A DNA stretch of 64,000 bases from Dorea_D hominis. Lineage in GTDB: Bacteria; Bacillota; Clostridia; Lachnospirales; Lachnospiraceae. The notes beneath the pieces are model-generated. The model had not been told where the DNA came from, ran no database searches, and saw nothing but the letters and a program-made list of their open reading frames with translations. The stretch spans positions 4,253 to 68,252 of the forward strand of contig NZ_JACOOY010000018.1 of NCBI RefSeq assembly GCF_014287705.1, written 5' to 3'. The position numbers were made by a program, and so were the translations under genes. Below are positions 1 through 9,443 of the stretch, one piece after another (positions within the stretch are counted from its first letter, which is position 1; each line of letters starts with the position of its first letter).

Positions 1-1192
1 CGAACAAAACTGCTATCACCGCCACGCCTGCGTTTGCCACGCCGGTCACCTGCGCCACTATTCCGACAAGCGTTGTGCCCATAAAGGATGCTCCTTTTCC
101 GCATATGTCATAAATCCCAAAATATTCTCCGGATTTTTCTGCCGGAATGATCTTCGCAAAATACGACCGCGCCAGTGCCTGAATCGCTCCCTGGAACATA
201 CCGACCAGTACAGCAAGTGTCCAGAATTCCCACTGTTTATCCAGCTGGATCGCAAATAATGCGATTCCGATATATGCCACAATACATACTCCGATCAGCC
301 GCTCTGTCGGATATTTTCCGGATAATTTTGCACAGATCAGCGCACACGGGAACGCTACAATCTGCGTCACAAGAAGTGCCAGCAGAAGTCCTGTAGAGTC
401 CAGTCCAAGCGCACTTCCGTAAGCTGTTGCCATCTCAATGATTGTATATACACCGTCAATAAAGAAGAAAAATGCCAGAAGATACCAGAAAATCTTCTTC
501 TCTTTGTGCACATCCATAAATGTTTGTCCGAGACGTTTAAAGCTGTTTTTTACCGAATGAGACGGCACGGCCACATAATTTTTCTGTCTGTAATTTCGAA
601 GTAGCGGAATCGTTACGACTGCCCACCAGACTGCATTTAAAATAAATGCGCCTGTCATCGCCATATGCATCGTGATTCCAATCTTCTCATACATTAACAC
701 GAGAACAAGCGACAGGATAAACGGAATACAGCTTCCGATATATCCCCACGCATACCCCTGGGAGGACACTTCGTCCATCCGGTCTGTGCTTGTTATATCT
801 ACCAGCATGGAATCATAGAAAATCAGGCTGGCATTGTAACCAACTTTTGCGATCACAAATACAGCAAGAAATACCACCCATGATGTTGGAAATGACATTG
901 CCGCACAGCCGATCACTCCGACCATCATGCTGATAGTAAATAATGGCTTTTTGTAATTCTGCATATCTGCAATGGATCCAAGGACCGGTCCGATCACCGC
1001 CACAATCACAGTAGATACGGATGCCGCATATCCCCAGTATGCCAGATAATTGACTTCCGATATTCCGGCAGATTTTGCCAGATAGTTAAAATAGATCGGT
1101 ATGATCGTCGCGATCAGCATTACAAATGCCGAGTTTCCCACATCATACATAATCCAGTATTTTTCCAGTTTTGTCAGTTTTTTATTCTCCAT
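1..1192 (-). CDS. MFS transporter, UMF1/Atg22-like family (3' end outside window)
   Basis: The frame starts at ATG 1190-1192 behind a GAGGAC ribosome binding site and runs off the left edge of the window, giving about 397 codons. The protein opens MENKKLTKLEKYWIMYDVGN; the YDVGNSAF signature and the many hydrophobic segments are typical of the UMF1/Atg22-like branch of the major facilitator superfamily. It should be an inner-membrane permease; yeast Atg22 exports amino acids, but the substrate of bacterial members is not established and nothing here fixes it. It follows the phospholipase-like gene by about 60 bp in the same direction, so co-transcription is possible. Family call is firm, substrate unknown. 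Confidence 0.85.
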   Translation of the reverse strand, partial: MENKKLTKLEKYWIMYDVGNSAFVMLIATIIPIYFNYLAKSAGISEVNYLAYWGYAASVSTVIVAVIGPVLGSIADMQNYKKPLFTISMMVGVIGCAAMSFPTSWVVFLAVFVIAKVGYNASLIFYDSMLVDITSTDRMDEVSSQGYAWGYIGSCIPFILSLVLVLMYEKIGITMHMAMTGAFILNAVWWAVVTIPLLRNYRQKNYVAVPSHSVKNSFKRLGQTFMDVHKEKKIFWYLLAFFFFIDGVYTIIEMATAYGSALGLDSTGLLLALLVTQIVAFPCALICAKLSGKYPTERLIGVCIVAYIGIALFAIQLDKQWEFWTLAVLVGMFQGAIQALARSYFAKIIPAEKSGEYFGIYDICGKGASFMGTTLVGIVAQVTGVANAGVAVIAVLF

Positions 1193-1254
1193 GTCTGTCC
1201 TCTTTTCCACTGTCTTCGTCTCTTTATCCCTGTTTATCCACATTTTTTATTTTC

Positions 1255-2046
1255 TTACTCAAATGTGCGGTTAAAACGCTGTTCCAGATCCTGTCCGTAT
1301 TTCAGGCTTTCATCAAAACTTTCCATCAACCGTACTGCGACATCTTCTGCTCTCCGGAACCGTTTGTAAAGTCCGTAATTGCTCTCTGTGCAGTTTGGAT
1401 TATCCTGTTTCTGGTGCATCAGATCTTTGCAGAATCCAAATCCCGGCACAACTGTAAATAACAGATTCAGAAATCCTCTTTTCAACGCTCCGGGCGCGCG
1501 CAGGAAACGTTTGACAAGTTTCAGCCACTGCAAAGACTCTTTCACTGTCTTTGGCGAAATATTTTCATAAAATGGTGCGATCGCCAGCGCAGTTTCTCTG
1601 TCTGCAGTGATCAGTCGGTCCAGGCGGTAAGCCAGTGGATGCTGTTTGTCTTTTTTTAGTAAATATTTCTCAAATTCGGATTCTATCGCAAGATGGGAAA
1701 CGTGTTCCTTTTCCATCATCTCGCTGACATAAGGGTGACATTCACTGTCCAGTGTATAATGACAGATGAATCCCAGAAGATAAGCATACTGCGCGCTGTC
1801 TCTTCCATAATGGTTTACAACTTTCGCTGCATGCTCAAAGAATGGTAAAGCAGAAACGGCATGCAGGTGGCTTCCGTATTTTGCTACATCATTCCCGTGA
1901 TATGGGCGATAGAAAAATAAGATATCCGGTCCCTGCAGGCCGACTTCATACTGATTATAATATTTGAATATGATATTTTTTAATTCTCCGTCTGATTTTT
2001 CCGATACTTTCTCTCCGAAACGGTCGTGTGCATATAATGCTGGCAT
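1255..2046 (-). CDS. zinc-dependent phospholipase C-like protein
   Basis: A 263-residue protein without a clear signal peptide. The N-terminal half carries the spaced His/Asp pattern of the Zn_dep_PLPC family (phospholipase C/S1-P1 fold): HDRFG near residue 7, QGPDILFFY near 40, HAVSALPFFEHA near 65, and FICHYTLDSECHPYVS near 95, in which the metal-binding His and Asp residues lie. Members of this group in Clostridia are cytoplasmic and of unknown physiological substrate, unlike secreted alpha-toxin. The C-terminal part (about 150-263) has no recognisable domain. It lies between the prolyl isomerase gene and the MFS gene, all on the same strand. Confidence 0.75.
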   Translation of the reverse strand: MPALYAHDRFGEKVSEKSDGELKNIIFKYYNQYEVGLQGPDILFFYRPYHGNDVAKYGSHLHAVSALPFFEHAAKVVNHYGRDSAQYAYLLGFICHYTLDSECHPYVSEMMEKEHVSHLAIESEFEKYLLKKDKQHPLAYRLDRLITADRETALAIAPFYENISPKTVKESLQWLKLVKRFLRAPGALKRGFLNLLFTVVPGFGFCKDLMHQKQDNPNCTESNYGLYKRFRRAEDVAVRLMESFDESLKYGQDLEQRFNRTFE

Positions 2047-2132
2047 ACCTTTGATCCTCCTGTTTCACTTTCTCCTCTAACTATATAAGGATAACAGGGA
2101 AAAGTAAACGGTTCTTTTTCAAAACGTAAAAA

Positions 2133-2870
2133 CTATTTTAAATATTTATCTTTTAATTCTTTTACTTTCGCTTCATAAGCATCGTTCTGTTTTTTGCCTA
2201 ATAACTGCTGATAAATCTGACCTTTTACTTCTTCGAATTCTGCTGTCTTTGGCTCATTTTTCTTCTCAACTTTGATCAGGTGATATCCGAACTGTGTCTT
2301 TACCGGTCCGACCACCTTGCCGATCTCTGCATCAAATGCTGCATCTTCAAATTCTTTTACCATCTGACCTTTGCCAAATTCGCCAAGGTCTCCGCCTTTT
2401 GCTCCGGATGGGCAGGTAGAAAATTCTCTTGCTGCATCCTCAAATGTCTTTTCACCTGCTTCGATATTCTTTAAGATTGTCTGGCATTTTTCTTCAGAAT
2501 CTGTCAGGATATGTTTTGCGCTTACTGTTGCACCTTTGCCAAACTGTGCTTTATTTTCCTCATAGAAAGCCTTCTGCTCTTCTTCTGTTACTGTAATATC
2601 TTTTAACATATCTCTCATGGAAAGCTGTGCCAGAATGTCTCTTCTTGCTCCTTCCATGATCTCTTTGAACTCGTCAGTTTCATCCATCTTCTCATCTTTT
2701 CCAAGCTGTGCAAACAGATACAGATCGATAAACTGTTCTTTGTACTGTTCTCTGTACTGTGGATTCTGTGCATACATCTGCTGCTCTCTCGGAACGCTCT
2801 TTAAATACGCTTCAAACTGTGCTTCTGTAAGTTCTTTTCCTGCCACTACGGCTAATACGTTTTCACTCAT
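2133..2870 (-). CDS. parvulin-type peptidylprolyl isomerase
   Basis: A 245-residue protein. Residues about 115-210 form a PpiC/parvulin rotamase domain: VSAKHILTDSEE, FEDAAREFSTCPS, GGDLGEFGKGQMV, and FGYHLIKVE are the family landmarks, including the two histidines of the active site (AKHIL and GYHLI). Residues 1-110 are helical and resemble a SurA/PrsA-type chaperone arm. There is no signal peptide or lipobox, so this is a cytoplasmic form rather than the exported PrsA lipoprotein. It catalyses cis-trans isomerisation of prolyl bonds; targets unknown. The ATG is preceded by an AGGAGAATAA ribosome binding site. Confidence 0.9.
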   Translation of the reverse strand: MSENVLAVVAGKELTEAQFEAYLKSVPREQQMYAQNPQYREQYKEQFIDLYLFAQLGKDEKMDETDEFKEIMEGARRDILAQLSMRDMLKDITVTEEEQKAFYEENKAQFGKGATVSAKHILTDSEEKCQTILKNIEAGEKTFEDAAREFSTCPSGAKGGDLGEFGKGQMVKEFEDAAFDAEIGKVVGPVKTQFGYHLIKVEKKNEPKTAEFEEVKGQIYQQLLGKKQNDAYEAKVKELKDKYLK

Positions 2871-2914
2871 GATTTATTCTCCTTTTTTCCAGGTCTTCTG
2901 ACCACGTAAGGGTA

Positions 2915-5659
2915 TTATACCGATATCCTTTTTATTTGTAAAGAAATTAAAGCCATCCACCCGGCAAAAAGGAAAATTCCGACAAACGAAACAAACATGC
3001 CTGCCCGTTTTCCGGGTGAGTGATACGTTATTTTTACACGATGCGTTCCTGCTCCAATGCGAAATCCTAAAAACGCTTTGTTTACCTTCTCTGTCTTCAC
3101 AGTATGACCGTCTACTTTAACAGTAAAGCCTTTATCATATGGTACAGACGTAACAAAACATCCATCCGCCATTCCTTTTACTGTTCCTTCGATCCGGTTA
3201 CCCTTTGTACGTTTCCAGTCCGTCTGGAATGTATGATAAGAAAATGTCTGCTCTGTCTGTCCCATATATGCTTCTACATTTTTCACATCATAATCTCCGC
3301 TGTCCAGAAGAAGTTTCGCTTTTTCTTCTCCTTTATTCAACGCAACGGCATATGTGAACATCGTATTTCCATTATAATAAATATGCGTCTTTGCCGTCAG
3401 TTTATTGCGCACACCGTTAAGCCACACAGCGACATCTTTACCGCAGCGGTGATTCTTCACCTGGAAGCGGATATAAAGAACTTCTCCCTCTTTTGCTTTC
3501 CGTCCAAAAGTTATCTCCTTCTGCGTCTGCTTTCTGGTGCGGATCTTCCAGAAGCTGCCAGATATATTAAGCTTCTCTATATCGTCTTTTTTCTTATCTC
3601 CAGTTGTCACATTCTGAACTTCTTTCGTTCCTGCTTTTACACTCTGTGCAGTCACATTGTGTATTTGTCTGTCTTTACTGCCTTCTGATTTTATACTTTG
3701 TACTGCCTGTGCTTCCTCACCCTGCACAACGACAGCTTTCTCAAATACCGTCTGATTATATGGATACTTAAGGCTGTCATATTCACTGTCTGAAATCGTC
3801 TGATCTGTTACATATGCCATCGGGAGTACCTCTTTATTTTCATAAACTGCCACTTTCCCATCCTGCATGATCATCCGGTATCCCGGTACATTTTTCTCTG
3901 AAAGGATATAACGCACACCCATCAGGAAACGGAACTCAGGATTCTCCGACACTGACTGCATCATCAGATTTCGGAATGGCTGTTCCACTCCGAAAGTATC
4001 TTTTCTGAAATTCTGATACTCTGTACTGTACGCTGAAGAATACATGGATGACAGATACTGCTTTCTCCCACGGATACGGTTTAAATCTGCCGCCTTGAAT
4101 CTGGAATTTCCGACCTCTTCAATGCGATACATTCCAGAATCGCCATTTGCTTTTTTCACTGCTTTTGTCATCTTCTTTTCTATTTTCTGTTCTAATCGGC
4201 TGTATGAACGGTTCGTTACTGTTTTATAAAATTCCGGTTCCAGAACGCGGGTTTTATTTGGCATACAGACAGTTAAAAATACAGCCAGAAAACAGACGGA
4301 CGGAACGAGCAACCACAGCTCCTGCCCTTTCTTTTTCCGGCAGACAGCCAAATAACAGAATGCAAGATAAAACACTAGCAATGCAATATCTTCTGCCAGC
4401 AATATAAAACTATATTTCGTATCTGTATGCCAGACAAAAAGCAATGTCACCAGATATGCTACGGCACTTATCTTTACATTTACCTGTTTCTCTGTCTGTT
4501 TCTTTATGTATGTGGCAATCATATAGCAGAATAATGGCAGAAATGGAATCCATACTTTTCCGCGGATATATAAGCCGCCGTTCAAAACCCATGCAAATGC
4601 CGGAATCGCCAGAAGAACCAGACTGATCTGGCTCAACAGCCGTTCCTGCCATTTCCGATAAAACAGCCCGGTAAGCAATACCGTAAGAAGGAGTGTAGTA
4701 AGTCCGACACCATATGACTGATAAAACAGCTCTTTTACCGGCATTTTGGGAAATAACAGATCTTTCCATGTATAGCCGGACTGGATATGATTCCCCTGCA
4801 TGAGCGAATACGCAGTCGGCACAAGCAGTATTCCGCTTAACAAAACGGAGATTCCCATCGAAAAAACATAACCTGCTGCCGCTTTTATGAAATCTCTCCA
4901 GACTGTCACTTTTGTCACGCCTTCTGCTTTTTCTTCCATCTTTATATATCGGCACAGTCCGTATACTGCGAGCGCCAGCATCCCTCCGATACTGAAATAA
5001 AAGCTGGTAAGGATCATCCCCCAGACACCAATGATTAAAATAGTATGTGCTCTGACACCTTCCCGCACCGGATGCAGCTTTACCTCTTCCCGGATGATTT
5101 TTACAAAGTCCAGATAGCGATCTGCGCCAAGAAAGGACAATAACAGCCACGGCATGTAATTTACAAACATGATCTGGCTGTAAGACTGCACGATCATCGG
5201 ACCTGCTAACAGAAAAAGCAGGCTGACTCCAAAACAGATTTTCCGGTTAAACCCTCTGCGGCTCAGCCAGTAATGTAAAAGCATTACAGAAAGTGCGAGA
5301 CTTCCCACACTGACTGCCATAATGTAATCACTCATGCTTACAAACGGAAACAGATATGACAGAAGGATTGCCGGACTGTACAGACCATAGTAAGCAAAAT
5401 TATAAATATTCTGCCCGCCGCCTGCCTGCAGTGTAAAATCCGGGAAGAAATTCCCGGTATCATAAAACTGCTGGCGGAACAGTTCCGGTATGACACTGTG
5501 CTGGCTGATCCAGTCTACTTTTGCGCCAAAGATTCCATATCTTCCGGCGAAAAACCAGCATGCTCCCACACTTAATAATGCCAGTAAAATATACGGCAGC
5601 AGTTGTTTCCACTGCTGCCTGTTTTTCCATATTTTTAAATATTCTTTAGCCCATATCAT
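2915..5659 (-). CDS. YfhO family multi-pass membrane protein
   Basis: A 914-residue protein with a block of about a dozen membrane segments in residues 15-480, an extracytoplasmic region of about 400 residues, and a last membrane helix close to the C terminus followed by a short basic tail. This is the YfhO architecture (GT-C-like fold; in Gram-positive bacteria such proteins add sugars to lipoteichoic acid or other surface polymers). It overlaps the preceding glycosyltransferase gene by 14 bp, strongly suggesting translational coupling: the GT2 enzyme would make a polyprenyl-phosphate sugar and YfhO would transfer it outside. The exact glycan is unknown. Confidence 0.85.
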   Translation of the reverse strand: MIWAKEYLKIWKNRQQWKQLLPYILLALLSVGACWFFAGRYGIFGAKVDWISQHSVIPELFRQQFYDTGNFFPDFTLQAGGGQNIYNFAYYGLYSPAILLSYLFPFVSMSDYIMAVSVGSLALSVMLLHYWLSRRGFNRKICFGVSLLFLLAGPMIVQSYSQIMFVNYMPWLLLSFLGADRYLDFVKIIREEVKLHPVREGVRAHTILIIGVWGMILTSFYFSIGGMLALAVYGLCRYIKMEEKAEGVTKVTVWRDFIKAAAGYVFSMGISVLLSGILLVPTAYSLMQGNHIQSGYTWKDLLFPKMPVKELFYQSYGVGLTTLLLTVLLTGLFYRKWQERLLSQISLVLLAIPAFAWVLNGGLYIRGKVWIPFLPLFCYMIATYIKKQTEKQVNVKISAVAYLVTLLFVWHTDTKYSFILLAEDIALLVFYLAFCYLAVCRKKKGQELWLLVPSVCFLAVFLTVCMPNKTRVLEPEFYKTVTNRSYSRLEQKIEKKMTKAVKKANGDSGMYRIEEVGNSRFKAADLNRIRGRKQYLSSMYSSAYSTEYQNFRKDTFGVEQPFRNLMMQSVSENPEFRFLMGVRYILSEKNVPGYRMIMQDGKVAVYENKEVLPMAYVTDQTISDSEYDSLKYPYNQTVFEKAVVVQGEEAQAVQSIKSEGSKDRQIHNVTAQSVKAGTKEVQNVTTGDKKKDDIEKLNISGSFWKIRTRKQTQKEITFGRKAKEGEVLYIRFQVKNHRCGKDVAVWLNGVRNKLTAKTHIYYNGNTMFTYAVALNKGEEKAKLLLDSGDYDVKNVEAYMGQTEQTFSYHTFQTDWKRTKGNRIEGTVKGMADGCFVTSVPYDKGFTVKVDGHTVKTEKVNKAFLGFRIGAGTHRVKITYHSPGKRAGMFVSFVGIFLFAGWMALISLQIKRISV

Positions 5660-6605
5660 GCGTTAACTCCTTATCCGGTTCGCTTGAATCTTTAAGGATA
5701 AAAATCGGTCTGCGCTTTGTTTCCAGATAAGTCTTGGACAGATATTCTCCAACAATTCCGGTACACAGAAGCTGCACACCACTGACAAGGAAGATAATAC
5801 ATGCCAGCGATGGCCAGCCAGAAACCGGATCTCCCCAGATGCATGTCCGCGCAACGATCAAAATGATCACCAAAAAGGATACCACGCAGAAGATTACACC
5901 GATCACGGAAGCAAGTGACAACGGGGCTACGGAAAATCCTGTAATTCCTTCCAGGGAATAGAAAAATAATTTCTTCATGGACCACTTCGTCTCTCCTGCG
6001 GAGCGCTCAATATTTTTATATTCCAGCCATTTTGTACGAAAACCTACCCAACCGAAAATCCCCTTGGAAAACCGGTTATATTCGCTCATTTTCAGCACGG
6101 CATCTACCATATTTCTTTTCATCAGACGGTAGTCTCTGGCACCGTTTACAATCTCTGTTTTGGAAATACGGTTAATAAATTTGTAAAAGCTTTCAGATAG
6201 AAAGGAACGGATCTTCGGCTCTCCGCTTCTTGTAGAACGCCTCGTTGCCACACTGTCATAATCTTCTGTCTGTAAAATCTCATACATCTTTGGCAGCAGT
6301 GACGGCGGATCCTGCAGATCCACATCCATAATTGCCGCATACTCTCCCGTGGCATTTTTAAGTCCTGCATAGATTGCCGCTTCTTTTCCGAAATTTCTTG
6401 AAAAAGAAAAATACTGACACCGTTCATCCTTCTCATGCAGTGTTTTCATCTCTGCCAGCGTATGATCTGTAGATCCGTCATCTACAAAGATCAGCTCAAA
6501 TTTCTCTTCTTTCATCTGAGCCATAATCTTGCACATTTCTTTATAATAAATCGGAAGAGCCGCATCTTCGTTATAACACGGTACAATAATCGATATTTTA
6601 TTCAT
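5646..6605 (-). CDS. GT2 glycosyltransferase, polyprenyl-phosphate sugar synthase type (GtrB/YkoT-like)
   Basis: A 319-residue protein. The first ~230 residues form a GT-A domain: IIVPCYNE at residue 6, VDDGSTD near 42, SFSRNFGKEAA near 70 and MDVDLQDPP (the DXD-like metal site) near 94. Two membrane helices follow (about 230-300). This is the DPM1/GtrB arrangement, in which a nucleotide sugar is transferred to undecaprenyl phosphate on the inner face of the membrane. It overlaps the YfhO-like gene by 14 bp, forming a two-gene surface glycosylation unit. Confidence 0.9.
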   Translation of the reverse strand: MNKISIIVPCYNEDAALPIYYKEMCKIMAQMKEEKFELIFVDDGSTDHTLAEMKTLHEKDERCQYFSFSRNFGKEAAIYAGLKNATGEYAAIMDVDLQDPPSLLPKMYEILQTEDYDSVATRRSTRSGEPKIRSFLSESFYKFINRISKTEIVNGARDYRLMKRNMVDAVLKMSEYNRFSKGIFGWVGFRTKWLEYKNIERSAGETKWSMKKLFFYSLEGITGFSVAPLSLASVIGVIFCVVSFLVIILIVARTCIWGDPVSGWPSLACIIFLVSGVQLLCTGIVGEYLSKTYLETKRRPIFILKDSSEPDKELTHDMG

Positions 6606-6685
6606 AGGTGCAACCTCCTGTATATTTTAATTTCCAGCTCTTTATTACTTAAGCTATTTCCATTTCATACAGAAGCATACACATT

Positions 6686-6722
6686 AAATCTTAAGAACTT
6701 ATTTATCATTCTATTAAGATTT
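6686..6722 (-). terminator. AT-rich inverted repeat after the phosphate operon, possible terminator
   Basis: Arms AAATCTTAA (6686-6694) and TTAAGATTT (6714-6722) flank a 19-nt loop 10 bp beyond the stop of the histidine kinase gene. The stem is AT-only apart from one pair, so as a terminator it would be weak. Confidence 0.35.
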
Positions 6723-6731
6723 CCTAAATAA

Positions 6732-8072
6732 TTACTGAGCACTTTCTTTTTTTTCTGCAAATGTAAGTTCCATGCGTGTTCCTTTTCCAACTTCACTGTC
6801 CACATGGATCTTAATATCATGCATGAGTGCACCATGTTTTACAATAGAAAGTCCGAGTCCGGTTCCGCCGGTTTCTTTGGAATGACTCTTATCTACACGG
6901 TAAAAGCGCTCAAAGATCCGCTCCACTTCATCCTTCGGGATCCCAATACCCGTATCCTGCACAATGACTTTCTTGCCCTGTAACGTCGTTCCTACCCAGA
7001 CGCTGACAGAACCATTTTCTTTATTATATTTGATCGCATTTTCTATAATATTATAAAGCATCTCATCCAGCACCTGATGCACGCCTCTGAACATAACCGG
7101 TTCTCCGGTCATCTCTATGTGTACATGTCTTGCAGAAGCATTGGATGCAAGGCGGCTGCAAATCTCTCTTGTAAGATCATAGAGATCTACTTCTTCTTTC
7201 TCCAGTTCGACTACACCTTCATCCAGTCTGGAAAGTTTGATGATATCTTCTACCAGCGTGATAAGCCTCTTTGCCTCATGGTAAATTCTTTCTGAAAATC
7301 CTTTCATGTCTTCCGGGCGCACCAGTCCGTCCTTCATGATCTCCGCATAACCGGAAATCGAAGTCAGAGGGGTCTTTAACTCATGGGAAACATTCGCCGA
7401 AAATTCTTTTCTCATCTGTGCAACCAGGTCTTTCTGTTTGTTCTGCTGATCAATCCTCTGTAAAAGAGGTGTCAGTTCTTCGTATATCTCATTATCCAGC
7501 GGAGACTCCAGATCCAGCGTGTTAATTGGATGGATCAGTCTTCCCACCTGCCAGCGCGACAGAAAATAGGCAAATACAATCATACAGAAAGCAATCAGTC
7601 CCATGAACGGCAGAACATTCATTGCTGTACGAAATACACTGTCCATGGATTTAGATACACGTAAGACACTGCCGTCGGACAGGCGCACTGCATAATAAAA
7701 CATTTCTTTCTGCATGGTTTTGGATTCTCTGATATCCTGACCGGTACCTCTTTTCTCCGCCGCTTTTATCTCCGGTCGGTTCTTGTGATTCTCCCGTTCA
7801 ATCGCATTTTCACCGGAATCATATAATACGGTCCCATCTCTTGCGATCAACGTTACTCTTGTCGTCCGGCGCACATCATCCATTTCTTTTAAGTAGGATT
7901 CTCCTGTCTTCTCGATTGCCGTTTTAATATAATCCGCTTCCTGATGGATTTCATTTTCCATCAGATCTAATGTCTGTCTGTAAACAACAAAAGTAGTTAT
8001 GACATACGCGATTAACAGCGTTGTCATAACTACCAGTGTCATACTATTTTGTATCTTGTTCTTTAACTTCAT
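6732..8072 (-). CDS. phoR: PhoR-type sensor histidine kinase
   Basis: A 446-residue membrane kinase. One membrane helix lies at about 14-34, an extracytoplasmic sensor region of about 120 residues follows, and a second helix is at about 152-172. The HisKA H-box reads FSANVSHELKTPLTSISGY near residue 230, followed by the N-box NIIENAIKYNKENG, G1 DTGIGIPKD and G2 GGTGLGLSIV. It lies 14 bp behind the response regulator and ends the pst-pho operon, so its role is autophosphorylation and phosphate-responsive control of its partner, probably gated by PstSCAB-PhoU. WalK-like kinases look similar; the neighbourhood decides for PhoR. Confidence 0.88.
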   Translation of the reverse strand: MKLKNKIQNSMTLVVMTTLLIAYVITTFVVYRQTLDLMENEIHQEADYIKTAIEKTGESYLKEMDDVRRTTRVTLIARDGTVLYDSGENAIERENHKNRPEIKAAEKRGTGQDIRESKTMQKEMFYYAVRLSDGSVLRVSKSMDSVFRTAMNVLPFMGLIAFCMIVFAYFLSRWQVGRLIHPINTLDLESPLDNEIYEELTPLLQRIDQQNKQKDLVAQMRKEFSANVSHELKTPLTSISGYAEIMKDGLVRPEDMKGFSERIYHEAKRLITLVEDIIKLSRLDEGVVELEKEEVDLYDLTREICSRLASNASARHVHIEMTGEPVMFRGVHQVLDEMLYNIIENAIKYNKENGSVSVWVGTTLQGKKVIVQDTGIGIPKDEVERIFERFYRVDKSHSKETGGTGLGLSIVKHGALMHDIKIHVDSEVGKGTRMELTFAEKKESAQ

Positions 8073-8086
8073 AGTATCTCTGACTC

Positions 8087-8761
8087 CTATTCACTAATCC
8101 GGTATCCAACTCCGCGAACGGTCTCTACACGTTCGCCGCACTTTCCCAGTTTCTGCCTTAATGTCCGGATATGTACATCTACCGTTCGCGTCTCACCGTC
8201 AAAATCATATCCCCAGATCTCTTCCAGCAGAGAATCTCTTGTCATAACAATATTCGGGTTCTCCATCAGTCTCTTCAGAAGCTCGTATTCTTTCAGCGTC
8301 AGGCCTATCACTTCACCGTCCGCTTTCACTTCGTGCTTCTTCGTATTGATCTCCAGATTACCGGACACAATGATATCTTCTGCTTTCTTCTTTGCCGCAC
8401 CACTTCTTCTCAGCACTGCCTTGATACGGGATACCAGCTCCATCATGCCAAATGGTTTCGTCACATAATCATCTGCTCCAAGATCCAGCCCTTTTACTTT
8501 GTCGTACTCCGCACCTTTCGCAGTGACCATAATTACCGGTATATCTCTTGTTTTGGAAGAGTTTTTCAAGCGTTTTAACAGCGAAATACCGTCCTCTCCC
8601 GGAAGCATAATGTCCATTAATATCAGATCCGGTGTCTCCAGCGCAAGCGCTTCAAGAAAGCTTTTCCCCTCTTCAAAACCTCTTGCTTGAAATCCTGTCG
8701 TCTCCAGCGTATATACTACTAATTCCCGAATGTTGCTGTCATCTTCCACACAAAATATCAT
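8087..8761 (-). CDS. phoP: PhoP/PhoB-type response regulator
   Basis: A 224-residue OmpR-family regulator. The receiver domain (1-118) has the acidic pair EDD at 5-7, the phosphoacceptor Asp in LILMDIMLPGEDG near residue 50, the conserved Thr/Ser in MVTAKG, and the Lys in DDYVTKPFG near 103. The C-terminal winged helix (about 128-224) contains LTLKEYELLKRLM and RTVDVHIRTLRQKLG. Placed between phoU and the kinase gene it should bind the Pho boxes seen upstream of pstS. Confidence 0.9.
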   Translation of the reverse strand: MIFCVEDDSNIRELVVYTLETTGFQARGFEEGKSFLEALALETPDLILMDIMLPGEDGISLLKRLKNSSKTRDIPVIMVTAKGAEYDKVKGLDLGADDYVTKPFGMMELVSRIKAVLRRSGAAKKKAEDIIVSGNLEINTKKHEVKADGEVIGLTLKEYELLKRLMENPNIVMTRDSLLEEIWGYDFDGETRTVDVHIRTLRQKLGKCGERVETVRGVGYRISE

Positions 8762-8786
8762 CGTCTTCTCCTCGTTTTCCGTGGGG

Positions 8787-9440
8787 TTATACCTGGCTGT
8801 CCTTATGGATTCCGGTAATTGAAAATTCTACCCACTCTGCAATATTTGTCGCATGATCGCCGATTCGTTCCAGATATTTAGCAACCATGATAAGATCGAT
8901 TGCCCTCTTGCCTTGCACACCTTTATTATCAGAAATAAAATTGATCAGCTCCTGCTTATTTTCCTCAAACAGACGATCCACTGCATCATCCGCTTCCATT
9001 ACCTGTCTGGAAAGCTCCAGATCTTTTTCTACATAGGCATTCACACTGTCACGCACCATCTTTGCAACGGATTCTGACATCTGACCGATCGTCTGGATAT
9101 CTGTTGCTTCTGACTTATTCTCAGAAATAATGATTTCCGCAATATCTGATGCCTGGTCACCGATTCGTTCCATATCGGTGATCATCTTAAGAGCCGCAGA
9201 AATCTGCCTTAAATCTCTTGCCACCGGCTGTTGCTGCAAAAGAAGTTTCAGGCACAGTCTCTCAACATCTTTTTCCATCTGATCAATCTCTTCATCCGCA
9301 CGAATGACTTCTGCTGCCTGTTTTAAATCTCCTTTTTTCAGTGCTTCTGTTCCTCTGTTGATTGCAACTTCGCATAATTCACCCATATGTGTGAGCTGCT
9401 CATTTAATAAATCCAACTGCATATCAAACTTATTACGCAT
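8787..9440 (-). CDS. phoU: phosphate transport regulator PhoU
   Basis: A 217-residue all-helical protein of standard PhoU length with the two internally related three-helix bundles; each has the acidic signature of the family (ALKMITDMERIGDQASDIAE near 93 and MVAKYLERIGDHATNIAEW near 187). PhoU binds PstB and the sensor kinase and keeps the phosphate starvation response off when phosphate is plentiful. It starts 3 bp after the pstB stop codon, so the two are translated together. Confidence 0.95.
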   Translation of the reverse strand: MRNKFDMQLDLLNEQLTHMGELCEVAINRGTEALKKGDLKQAAEVIRADEEIDQMEKDVERLCLKLLLQQQPVARDLRQISAALKMITDMERIGDQASDIAEIIISENKSEATDIQTIGQMSESVAKMVRDSVNAYVEKDLELSRQVMEADDAVDRLFEENKQELINFISDNKGVQGKRAIDLIMVAKYLERIGDHATNIAEWVEFSITGIHKDSQV

Positions 9441-9443
9441 ATC

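Noticed and set aside
3104..3688. Plus-strand open frame of 194 codons opposite the YfhO gene
   Set aside because: No ribosome binding site or recognisable domain; shadow of a well-supported gene.
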